Source of the DNA: Russula earlei
Taxonomy: Eukaryota; Basidiomycota; Agaricomycetes; Russulales; Russulaceae
Length of the DNA stretch: 58,587 bases
Assembly: GCA_025769875.1 (NCBI GenBank)
Contig: JAGFNK010000332.1
Span: 1 to 58,587, forward strand
Direction: 5' to 3'
Notes under the pieces: model-generated
Seen by the model: the letters and a program-made list of their open reading frames with translations, nothing else
Told to the model about the DNA's origin: nothing
The model's database searches: none
Position numbers and translations under genes: made by a program
Shown here: piece by piece, positions 1-10,136 of the stretch
Position numbering within the stretch: position 1 is the stretch's first letter
How the letters are laid out: every line of letters begins with the position of its first letter

Positions 1-641
1 AAGAAAAAGAGGAAGAAGATGGCGGAGGCGGAGGCGGCCGTCGCGGGGCCCGTGATGGCACCTGCCGACGACGTTGTCCGCGAGGAAGAAGCTCTGCAAG
101 CGGGGGCGATGGCAACCGTTGACCCGATGACGAGGCCGGGGCCAAAAAAGAAGAAAAAGAAGAAGAAAAAAGCCTCCGCACGAGCCCTCGCTGAGCAGTG
201 GTCAAGACGTACGACTTTCCATACGACCTCAGGACGGCCTTTACGAGTGGGACGTTGGGACCCATCGACAGAGAAGCGGGAGCGGCTCGGCTGGGTCATC
301 GTATTCAGGTATGTTGTCACCTCTACAACGAGTGGAATGTGATCCGTTCACTATGTTTCGGACACCCAGTGTTACCAACCGGCGATGGCACGCAGTGGCC
401 TGTCGCGCCGTCTCACACCCCGCTGCGAGGGTCCCCTTCAACTTCTTTAAATCAAAAATCTCTTCTGAACACTTCGGTTCTCTCAGCCCTTCCTGTGTCT
501 TCTCCCCCAATTCTCAATCTCACTGGCCCTCCGCCAATCTCTCCCGAGAAGCCCGAAAGCCCTCTTCTCAAAAAAAGGAGACGCAAAAGAAGGAAGAAAA
601 AGCGGCCAAGCGATGAAGGGGCTGGCGCCGATCAACCATGA
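1..641 (+). CDS. 3' end of an unidentified lysine-rich protein gene (partial)
   Basis: The window opens inside an open frame rich in Lys and acidic residues, with a run of about nine lysines near base 150. A good donor (GTATGT, about 310) and an acceptor (CACCCAG, about 370) suggest an intron of roughly 60 bases. Past the acceptor, a Ser/Pro-rich tail ends in a second basic cluster (KKRRRKRRKKK) and stops at 641. Several frames are open here, so the exact reading frame before the intron is unsure. I recognise no domain. The paired basic clusters could be nuclear or nucleolar localisation signals or simple low complexity. It converges with the minus-strand vps60 gene, leaving about 145 bases between their stops. 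Existence is moderately likely and function is unknown. Confidence 0.35.
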
Positions 642-786
642 TGGAGTTCAGCTCGTTCCTTCGTCAGCATCGTCAAAATACGGAGTACAGATATATATGC
701 CAGGGAGCGATCTAGAATACACCATCGAGTACATCGTTCATTGGGCTGATATGTTGGTTTCATGTTACGAGAAATGACCATCCATA

Positions 787-1728
787 CTATGTTGTTTTGA
801 TGGCCTCTGGCGTTGTCTGAGTTTGCTGCAAGCGATCCAAGAAGTAAGTACTCGAGATAATTCGTAGCCAAACTTCGAGTGCGAACCTCGGGGTCTTCGA
901 TGGGAGCTTCGTCGATGAAATCTGGTGCCCTGTTGAGATCCGCGAGGTACGACTCTCCTTCATCCTCCTCCATCCCAAGCGCGTCCAATTCTACGTTCAA
1001 CTTTGAACCGAAAAAGAACCTTCGTTACGGGGAAAAGGCGCACCTGCTTCGAGATCCGCCTCGTCAATCTCGTCTGGGACAGCATAGGATCGGCTCAGCG
1101 ACTCTTGGACCTCGTTCGCCTGCTCCAACAGCTCCTCCATGTCATATTGCATATTCTGCAAGACAGAGGCGTGATTGAGATGGAGAGAAATCTAGTGGAG
1201 CGGGGCTTCCGAGTCGGTTGCGCACCTCGATCTTCCCGATATCGACCTTGCCGTATTGCCTGCGTAATTCCTTGTTTGCCTGCGTCATTGCATCGAGCGT
1301 CACCATGGTATTGCGCAGGTTCTCGGTAGCGAGCATGGTGCTTTCGATGTTGAATGTCTGTTGAGTAAGTTGTGCCAGCTGCGCTTCATACATGCGCTTC
1401 TGCTTGAGCGTACGCAGCGCTCGCTGCTGGATCGCTTCCTGAGGTTGGATCGGCACATTGATTAGAGAGTGCCCGTGTCAAGAGAAAGAGGAGGCACACC
1501 TTCCCGGGTCCATTGCGGAGTTTACTCATCTGCTCCTTGTACCGCGCGAGCTCTCCATCGAGCTTCTTTATTTTAACCTCGATGGCCGCCGAGCGGCCGT
1601 CCGTCTGTACGGCCGTGAACACCAAAAGGCGCATATATGTCTCTCTAGGGGAACCCCACCTGGTCAATGACGTCCTGCAATGTTGGCTTTGGCTTCTTGT
1701 TGGACGACGTGCCGAATATCCTATTCAT
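787..1728 (-). CDS. vps60: ESCRT-III subunit Vps60/CHMP5
   Basis: Six exons can be joined: 1728-1660, 1604-1500, 1438-1226, 1155-1044, 990-887 and 825-787, giving about 213 residues, the usual length for Vps60/CHMP5 (around 220). The start MNRIFGTSSNKKPKPTLQD is typical. The basic helical core includes DGRSAAIEVKIKKLDGEL, and a long Gln-rich helix follows (QRALRTLKQKRMYEAQLAQL). The acidic C-terminal helix carries MEELLEQANEVQESL and ELDALGMEEDE. The family assembles late in ESCRT-III filaments on endosomes and recruits Vta1, the activator of the Vps4 ATPase. All intron junctions but the last fit conserved protein sequence exactly. The last exon (ending QTTPEAIKTT) rests on splice sites alone and does not show the usual DEFGLP ending, so the C-terminus is uncertain. 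Confidence 0.9.
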
Positions 1729-2490
1729 GGTGCTCGAAGGCTGACCCTAGGGCTTCTTCGACACTCATCGACTTGACCGTGCCAGGTGGCTGCGCAAGCG
1801 GGCTGGGCCGGGCCGAAGGAAGGTCACGCTTATCGAGATCTTCGAAATGGGATTATTCAATTACTGCGCAAACGAAATTACAGCTCGTTTAAAAACGCGG
1901 CTGCGAATTCCCATGCATCAAGTCTAATGGGGGCGTTGATTCTGTATCATTATCGTGCAAGTGGTTAAAACGGGGGCGTGGCCCAAGCCCACTTACCTAA
2001 TCATGAGCCAAGCTGGCGGTCAGTTCGCTTGGACTTCAAAAGATATACAGACAGGTGAGTTTCGTTGATCGTTCAATTTTCAGGTCAGAGCTTCTTTGAG
2101 TTTGCAGTTCATATGCACAGTGTTCATTGTCTCGAATCCGAGATTCTATAATTATGCAGGAGGGAAGGGATTCGATGGACAACATTATTCCCTCTTACGT
2201 CTTAGTGACGGTTAAAATCTTCTGGGCGCTTCTTAACACTGCTCGCTGGCTAGGATCATCACCCTGGCCAGACTTCAGAGCTCACTCATACACCTTGGGC
2301 TCTACCCCATATCACCATTTCCTACCTCGTGCTTGCTACAGTCCTTGTTACAAGCACCCCAGCCAAGGCATTTTATGTCATCCCCTCATTTTCACGGTCT
2401 CAGCAAGCCATTCGTCAGCTTTTCCTGCAGGGTATCCTATTCTCGCTCTGTGCATCTATATGACTTACCTGCCCAGTTCTTCTGACTGCA

Positions 2491-4293
2491 GCGCCGCCGC
2501 CGCCGCACCCTGTGAAAGGCACCTTGTTCTTGCGAGATTACGACCTAGAGAAACCTTCAATGTCCGCTGTATTTCCCCACGTAGACATCATTGCACTCAA
2601 GAAATTCGCCGCAGCCGCGGCTGCTGGAGAACATGCCTACCGTCTCGGCCGTAGCTCTGCCATGGGGGGTTCACCGTCGCCTGGGAAGAAAAATGGAAAG
2701 GCCAAATCCCAAGACAGCCGGCCACCATACCCTGTCGTAACTGGTTTCCAGGATGTTTGCCATACGGGAGAACAAGTAAGCCGTCATTCGCCCTTCCCCG
2801 CGATTGAACACAATTTTATGTTTTTGTAGATGATCATGATCACATTCGATCCGAGGAGCGTCCCTCTTGGCCCTCATTCTATGCTCGCACACTTCCCACG
2901 TGGTCGGCCGACATACACTACCAAGTCGTTGGTAAGGCACCCCCTATCTTGTGTCTCTTCAAAAGAGCCGTCGGTGATTGGCATGCCGTCTGCAAGCAGG
3001 TCGGAATGACCCAAATCGCCCGGGATCATGCCCAGATTATCGCCCCCAAAATATACGGATATTACGATAATGTCCCAAACCCAATCAACGCAGAGGTAGT
3101 CTTGCTTGAGCTGGTATACCCCCTCCCCCTTCCTATACTATGGCCTGAATTTCTAAAATTCTCCCCTTTGCTAGCTCCCGGGTGAGTGCTTGGATGACAT
3201 CTGGATGGACCTCGAACCGCGACAGATCACGACCGTGTGTGCAAGACTCGGAGAACTGCTCGTCAAGCTCTTCAACTGTCGCAGCCCGGTACTTTGCTCA
3301 GAGACCGATGTCCCGGACTCTCCTCCACGAACCCCGGAAGAGTCGGCCCACTATCGTCGCCCTGTACTTCTTAGCCCCCCATTCGATGAGGGTCCACTGG
3401 TGCACATGGAACCACAGGAGGGCCTCTCTTCAACTCATGACTACCTCCTCGCCCTTGCAAAACGCCCAGAACGCGTTTTTGGTGGACGAGCTGAAGTTCC
3501 AGGAACGCGTGATACGGGATGGCCTGATTCTTCTCCGCTGAGCGACGCAGATGTCGCGGCCGTGCGCAATACATGGAAACGTCTCGGCTACCTCATATCG
3601 TACCACTCGGGAGGGTTCTATATTCCGGGATCGCTGTCGCCCGAGGCACGCTTCACGGCGTATTCGGTGTTGCGGAGCAAGGAGTTTGGAGTGCTCCACT
3701 GGGACATGCAAATGGCACGCTTTGTTGTGCATTGGGCGCGCCCAGGAGATGTGCATAGTGATGCGACGCTCGCACTCACAGGCTGGGAGTACGCCACTCG
3801 GGCGCCGTTATGGTCGTGCGCGCGTATGCCGTCGTGGCTGCGGCCGCACCTGCACCCGTTCGAACGCATCACGTGGGAAGGGCAGCGCAACGTGCGCCAG
3901 TTTATCTTCCACTCCATCTTCCATGGCGACTTCGTTCCGCGGGCGCGTGCCTGGCAATGGGTCATCGCCCATGTGTACGGTGCGACGGAGCGCTGGTTCG
4001 AGGGTCTCGTCGGTGCACACTGGGGATTCCGTGGTGCTGCCGAGGTCCTCCTGGTCCGCCTCAGGGATCACTGGATGCGCGAGCGTCCAGATGTACCGTT
4101 CCCCTTGGACACGGACGAGGCACAGGCGCGCGACGTACCTGTGATTCCTACCAGGCCTCTTCCGGAGGAAGAGATACTGGAAGGAGACACCGGAGCCGAT
4201 CCGCTGTTGGTCCACGCGCGGACCTTCATTGAGGAGGTGAGCAAGGTGATGGACACGCTTGGCAGTGAAATCGCAGCCGCTCGGGAGGCATAA
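2491..4293 (+). CDS. APH/protein-kinase-fold protein, probably catalytically dead
   Basis: Exons can be joined from an acceptor at 2491 through donors at 2776 and 2932. The N-terminal lobe runs through FLRDYDLEKPSMSAVFPH, then QIIAPKIYGYYDN and AEVVLLELLPGECLDDIW, the hinge pattern of aminoglycoside phosphotransferase-like kinases. A long last exon (about 3178-4293) follows. Where active relatives have H-G-D and then D-W-E, this protein reads VVHWARPGD and LTGWEYATRAPLW, so the catalytic and metal-binding aspartates look replaced. The C-terminal helices end in an acidic tail. The 5' end is unresolved. The segment before 2491 has candidate exons, including a hydrophobic stretch near 2320, but no clear start. 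It is not a known resistance enzyme; such proteins are numerous and uncharacterised in Agaricomycetes. A pseudokinase role is inferred from the residues. Confidence 0.7.
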
Positions 4294-4913
4294 TGGAAAG
4301 ACATCCTGGAGAGGGAGATAGACGGTACAAGACGGTCAGAGGAAAGATGACCCACGACGCAGATGTATGCATTCAATGTCACACTACTTACTATACCTGA
4401 GAACATAAGCATTCACATTATTCGCAACTTTGTCGACATATCAAGTCGTGCAACATCGGCTTTGAACTCGGGGCCGATCCGACGGGATGATCGATTATCG
4501 AGAGACATACAGGGCAACGCCCGATACGACAAACCTCGTCACAATCGCGCTCATGCAAGGCGCGAAGCTTCACAATTTTTGTCCAGGAAGGCCAGGCGAA
4601 CGACGTGTCGAAATTTTAATGAAAATAGGATGCTGAACGGTGGCATGCTCAGACTGGTGCTTGACGAGGGACGAGGCAGAGAGGGAGGGTGCTCGACGTA
4701 CGTAAATAACGTAACCACTTAACACTAACCGACGATCGGACATTTCTTGTCCTGGTAGTTGCCCTGCGTCAGATATCGATATCTTCCGGACAAGGATTAA
4801 AGATGGACTCGCCGAATACCGTAGTATTCCACGCAGCAGGAGGTGACAGAGGTACAAGTCGGACGTTGTATTCCGAGCCCTGATTTGTGTAACTCAAAAG
4901 CTTCGATGAGTAG
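4294..4913. other. Intergenic stretch between pseudokinase and DUF6535 genes
   Basis: No gene is recognised here. It holds the 3' flank of the pseudokinase gene and the promoter and possible first exon of the DUF6535 gene. Short open frames on both strands have no recognisable protein pattern. Confidence 0.4.
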
Positions 4914-7044
4914 GGTCTCAGGAGCCTTTCTACGACGTCGAGAGCGCGCCACTGCCCACCTCCGGCGCCGAACCCCAGACAGAGTCCAGCTACACGGACG
5001 GATCGGGCGCGCTCTTCTCCATGTACCTCGACAGGGCGGAAGAGGAAGACACAAAGGCAGCGGAGAGGTGGAAAGGAGATGCTGATGGAATACTCGTCTT
5101 TGTACGTCGCCGTGGACCTTTTTTCCCTACCGTGCTCCGTATATAGCCATGCGCTGTTGACAGACCGGTTTGTTCTCGGCCACGGTCGCTGCGTTCCTCG
5201 TCGGGACCTACCAGAGCCTGCAGCCCAATGCGCAGGACACTTCCACGTTCTATCTCGCGACCATCACACAAATCTTGGCCGCTTCCAACCAGTCTCTAAC
5301 AATCTCGCTCCCCCCACCTCCCCCAAGCCCATTCACGTTCAAGCCACCCAAATCTGCGATATGGTTCAATTCGCTCTGGTTTTCGAGCCTCGTGATTAGC
5401 CTTACCTGTGCTCTGTTAGCCACTTCGTTGCAGCAGTGGGCTCGCCGATACCTCCGCGTTTCGCAGCCTCGGTACAGTCCTCACAGGCGCGCACGGCTTC
5501 GCGCCTTCTTCGCTGAAGGCATAGAGAATCTACATCTGCCATGGGCCGTCGAGGCGTTGCCCACGTTGATTCATGTTTCTGTGTTTCTTTTCTTTGCCGG
5601 TCTTGTCGTGTTTTTGTCCAGCATTAACCACACGGTCTTCTCGGCATTGCTCTGGTGCATGGGTCTCTGCGTCGGCTTGTACATGTGCGTCACTCTGTTG
5701 CCCATCTTTCGCCCCGACAGCCCGTATTACACCCCGTTGACCAAGGTCGCCTGGTTCTGCGCCACGGGACTCTCTTGGCTGGTGCTGCGATCTTCCAAAA
5801 CCGTCGTTTCATATTTGCATGGACGCAAGCTTGTCAGCTTGGACAGCTGGTATAAAATCTCTGTCGTAGAGCACCGACAGAGCAAGCGATTTTTCCGCGG
5901 CTTCACCAAGGACACGGAGGATATAGCTTTTCAGCTATGCTCAGATATCGACGTTCGAGGTCTGTCCTGGACTTTCAATTCCTTGGAGGAGGACCACGAG
6001 CTGGAGGAGTTCCTCGCAGGCATCCCTGGTTTTCTCAGCTCGCATGAGGTGACGGATCCCGAGGGCGTCCTGAAGGGGGTAATTGATCACGTCCCCGCCA
6101 TGGCATACACGGTTTTCCTCTTCATCGAGCGCACTTTCTCATTCGGACGGGTTTCCGAGGCCATCCAAGAGCGACGGAAGAATGTGTATATGAAAGCCTT
6201 GGACCTGGTGACCCCACTTCTTCCGGTCACCTTCTACCAGGCGCTTCATTTCTGGGAGTCAGATCACAACCCTACTGCGCATATCTTTGGTTCCTTTGAC
6301 TTCTGGCTCCTTGCAGAAGCGCACAGCCAGGACGACGACGCAGACGTTGCCATCTCTGCTCAATGTATGGCCGCTGCTATCGCCACTACCGTGCAAGAAC
6401 GCGACCAGCGCTGGGTCGACATTATCATGCGTCAGCTCGATGTCTCGGAGGACACTCTTCTCACCTATGTCGCTCATGGTGACAGTGTGCTCCTCGCCAA
6501 CCTCATCCACATTGTCGAGCGCCTGGCACCTCCCCACAACGATATAGATTACACCCTCAGCTTGGATGGGCTGATCCGGCATACTCTCCGCATCGCGCGC
6601 AATTTTCAGATCTCCGGTACACTGCCGGAACTTCAAAATCGATTCTGCGCACTGTGGAATCGAATCGCGCTCATGACGTATGATCAGGAATTTACTGAGG
6701 TCGAGCGACGATACGCACGAACGATACTCAGGGTCATTCGGACCGTCTATATCTCCTTGCACCATGGGACAGACTCACAACCGACGGCATTTTCTTCCTC
6801 CACGCAATCACTGGATCCAGTCTTGTGGGACGAATCTTCATATCCTATTTGCATGGCCCACCATCACTCTTTACTTATCCTGGACCCGAGATCATGTGTC
6901 TATGACAAAGGCGATGGTGTTACCCTACGAAGCAACCCTGAGCTTGTAACGTCGTCCCCAATCGCCATCTCCCCTCCCCGGTCCGAAGAGATCATCCTTG
7001 AGTCCGCAGTATCGCAATCATGTTTATCTCGACCTCCCGCGTAA
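4914..7044 (+). CDS. DUF6535 family membrane protein
   Basis: The first visible exon (from an acceptor at about 4913 to a donor near 5101) gives ALFSMYLDRAEEEDTKAAERW followed by a GDADGILVF motif. After an intron the large exon (about 5163-7044) continues TGLFSATVAAFLVGTYQSL, the diagnostic DUF6535 pattern. A Pro-rich loop follows, then hydrophobic segments consistent with several membrane helices (SAIWFNSLWFSSLVISL, LIHVSVFLFFAGLVVFL, LLWCMGLCVGLYMCVTLL). QQWARRYLR lies after the second helix, as in the family. About 400 soluble, helix-rich residues follow with no second domain I recognise. The family is of unknown function, expanded in Agaricomycetes and fast evolving. The initiator Met is not resolved: an in-frame stop lies just upstream of 4914, so the start is either ATG 5021 or in an upstream exon. 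Confidence 0.8.
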
Positions 7045-7398
7045 GGTAGTAGCTCCGTGGCTCCATGGGAAAGTGATACCTGATAGCCTCGTCTTCACAG
7101 GCACGTATCTGACATCGGTCACTTTCCAGACTTGTATTCTACTCATCCACAAAAACCCCGAGCCTAATAAGGGACTTCTCGTCTGGTTGTGTCGATATGA
7201 TCGATCGGGACAGTGTAACGGGATAGTGCGTTTATATTATTAAGAGGCAGGTATTCCCATTATCCGCGGGGAACACACGACCCCTTCGAAACGCGTGCCT
7301 GCTCTACGGGATCGTCGATCACCCGTAGCGCTTGTACTGTACCTCATCGCTAAACCAGTCATCGGATTCACGGGTTTCCGCGGCCGGAGCAGTGTTCA
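7045..7398. other. Intergenic 3'-3' stretch
   Basis: The stops of the plus-strand DUF6535 gene and the minus-strand aldehyde dehydrogenase gene face each other here. I see no further gene, repeat or RNA. Confidence 0.5.
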
Positions 7399-9422
7399 CT
7401 ATAGTTGACTTGCTCTGCGAGTCTGTGTGCAGCGCGTGCGTAAATCATGGAACACCGGCAGCTCCGATTCCGTGATAAACCTACACGCTTCGAAGGCTTC
7501 GATGCCGTTCTCGCGACCGATCCCACTCTCTTTCATGCCGCCCCATGGCGAGCTCGGATCATTTCGGTGATGGGTGTTGACCCACACCAGGCCAGTCTGC
7601 AGCTGAGCCGCGACCCGATGAGCGCGGGATAGGTTCTGCGTCCATATGCCTGCGCCGAGCCCATATCTCGAGTTGTTGGCACGTTCCACGCCGTCATTCT
7701 CGGTCTATGAACAGGTGATAAAACTACCTGAGCCTGGATTTACTGGCACTTTGAGCACACACCTCGAATTTATTGAGTACAACGACTGGTCCAAACACTT
7801 CTTCGTTCCACAGGGCGTCGTCTAAGGATACGTCCTCGATCACCGTCGGAGGGTAGAAACTACCCCGAGAAAAGTCGAATCCGTCGAGAGGTGAACGCCC
7901 TTTGAGCGGCTGGCCGCCTATGAGGATGGTTCCCGAACTACGCTGTTCGACCATGCTATGTATTCGCTGAAGATGACGCGCTGAGATGATGGAACCCATC
8001 GCGGTCTTGGGATTTATAGCTACTCTGCGTGTCAGGTCATCTTGCTACAGGTGAGCGAGCTATGCATAACGCACGGTCACCCATTCGCTTTGTAATGCCC
8101 CTCATTTTCTCCAGGAACTTGGATACGAACGCGTCGTATACGCCTGATTGCACTAGCAAGCGAGTTCCAGAAACGCACGTCTGCCCAGAAGCAATAAAGC
8201 ATGCAAACGCCGCCCCGTTTACGGCTGAAGGAATGTCGGCATCGTCAAATGCCATGATTGGGGCCTGACCGCTCGTCAGCCCCCCGCAGCCGTCGTACAC
8301 GGGTGTCACCCTTCACCAGCTTACCTTGCCACCAAGCTCAGCGGTAAAGGCCGCCAGGTTTCCACCTACGATGCTCCCTAGTGCGCGCCCCGTATCGGTA
8401 CCTGCCTTGACATGCCCTTAAGTTGTGTAAGATGCTGGGTACCACATGAACTACCGTGATGTCCACTTTCTCGATAAGGGGATGCGAGACGAGCTCTTGG
8501 CCCGTCGTGGCTCCAGGTCCAGGAAGCACAGAGAGAACACCGCCAGGAACTTGAATGTAAAACTGAGAGGAGGATGCAGAGACGTGGGACGTGATGACCT
8601 ACTTCCTGCATCAAGTGCGATCTGCGCGAATTCGAGGACCGAAATGGGCGCGAGCTAGCAGCCTCATGAGATGCCACAATAGCGCTCGGTGCATGACAAT
8701 GGCCATGAAGTCACCTCTGAGGGTTTCACGATGACGCTGTTTCCGGCGGCGAGAGCTGGAGCAAGTTTTTTGACGGCGATGAGCAGAGGGTGGTTAAACG
8801 GCTTGGCCCACGGAGTCAGAACGCTGTCGCTTGTTTTCTCGATACCGTTTCTCCGGCTGGACGCACCGTGATTTGCCCGACGACTCCCAAGGGTATGCGC
8901 TGCACATAATTCAGCAGCTTTCCCTGCGTCGGTGCGACGAACGATTGATGCGTCCTAAGCAACGCAGCGTAGTAGTCCCTGGAAAGAATGCAGGGCGATC
9001 AGGAAGGGAAGGAGGAGAAGGAGCGGGGAGCTCCCGTCAGATCGTACGAAAGCCACTTACAGCCATTCGGGGAGGCGGCCTAGCTGAGCGCGCATCTCCC
9101 GTATGGCGCGCCCAGTCTGCAGCGTCTCGAGCTCTGCGAGAGCTGGGACGCGCTCTTCGAGCGCGCGCGCGAGACGGGCGAGCACATTGGAGCGGTGGAT
9201 GGCGGGCGCACGTGACCACACGCCGGACTCGAAGGCGGTATGGGCGTCGACGACCGCGCGCCGGACGTCCTCGGAGTTGGCGGCGTCGACACTGCGGGAG
9301 TTCGAGGGAGTGTTCTTTATTAACAGGACGTCTCAATCGGAGCCGGACATGATCGACGACGACGTCGTCCCTCCACTTACGTGCAGATGTGCAAGCCGGT
9401 CGCGGGATTTGTCACGGAGAAC
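7399..9422 (-). CDS. NAD(P)-dependent aldehyde dehydrogenase (betaine/lactaldehyde-type)
   Basis: About ten exons join into a full ALDH fold. In order: [32 protein letters not shown]; the cofactor segment [19 protein letters not shown] with [25 protein letters not shown]; the catalytic-glutamate segment AFTAELGGK; the nucleophile segment [22 protein letters not shown]; and [20 protein letters not shown] near the C-terminus. Both catalytic residues, Glu of ELGGK and Cys of GQTCVSG, are present. It should oxidise an aldehyde to the acid with NAD(P)+. The substrate cannot be read from sequence. Its neighbour on the same strand is an L-fuconate dehydratase-like gene, so lactaldehyde is one candidate. 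The first exon is uncertain: a GT-AG join could begin at ATG 9580, but the resulting N-terminus does not resemble ALDHs. Confidence 0.85.
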
Positions 9423-10136
9423 CTGTAAAAAAATGTTGTATGAGAAAATCCCGTCTCGGACGTGTGGGCAGGAGGAGACGTGTCCCACTGTTCGCGAGAC
9501 TTCGTCAGTTGCGTGCCTGCAGAGACATGCGGGGCAAATGGAGCGTAGCGGCCGCGGTAAGATAACAGAGCCTGTAACATAGCGCGTGAGAGTGCGTGTC
9601 TTATGGCTTTAGGGTTACAACGTACAGCACTTCCCTCGTGTCTGTTCAACACGCCGGTGGAAAGCCGGATTGTTGCCCTCATCCCCTCCAAGTCCGAGTC
9701 GACAATTCAAAGCGAACAAACGCGGCGAGGAGGAATAGATAAGCCTTCAGTCCAAGCATCACGCACTTATTAATAATTGGTCCACTAAGTGAATAACCAG
9801 TTACGTTACAAAATTCTTACCTCGATCTTACATGGGATTTTTGCTCTGGAAAATTATTGAATTTTTTGGGGTGATCACATGTGTTAATAACGGGCCATAT
9901 AAGAGGTGGCGAACAAATTAATTATTCAATTATCATAAATAACTCATTCTTTCTCACAAATAAAATACCACTAAGTTCGTTCTTGCCAATGAACTGAGGC
10001 GCTCTGATGTGCTATCCACCTTTCCTCAGTTGGAACTATGCGCGGACATTTTATTCCACATAACCTACAATTGTCTCCACGATACTACACTACAGATGGA
10101 GAAGCCTTGATTTGGCGCCCTGCTTCGTTCCCACTA
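9423..10136. other. AT-rich intergenic stretch
   Basis: The segment 9760-9990 is distinctly AT-rich compared with the flanking genes and has no coding signal. It contains the upstream region of the aldehyde dehydrogenase gene, a possible first exon at 9476-9580, and the 3' flank of the dehydratase gene. Confidence 0.4.

Noticed and set aside
1003..1329. Plus-strand open frames across vps60
   Set aside because: They overlap conserved Vps60 exons on the other strand and have no protein signature.
8820..8890. Apparent break in the ALDH cofactor motif
   Set aside because: Choosing donor GTGCGT after GQIT and acceptor CCAAG before PFNHPLL gives the family sequence exactly, so it is an intron and not a frameshift.
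9037..9582. Arg-rich open frames opposite the aldehyde dehydrogenase
   Set aside because: They are shadows of the GC-rich second and third ALDH exons.
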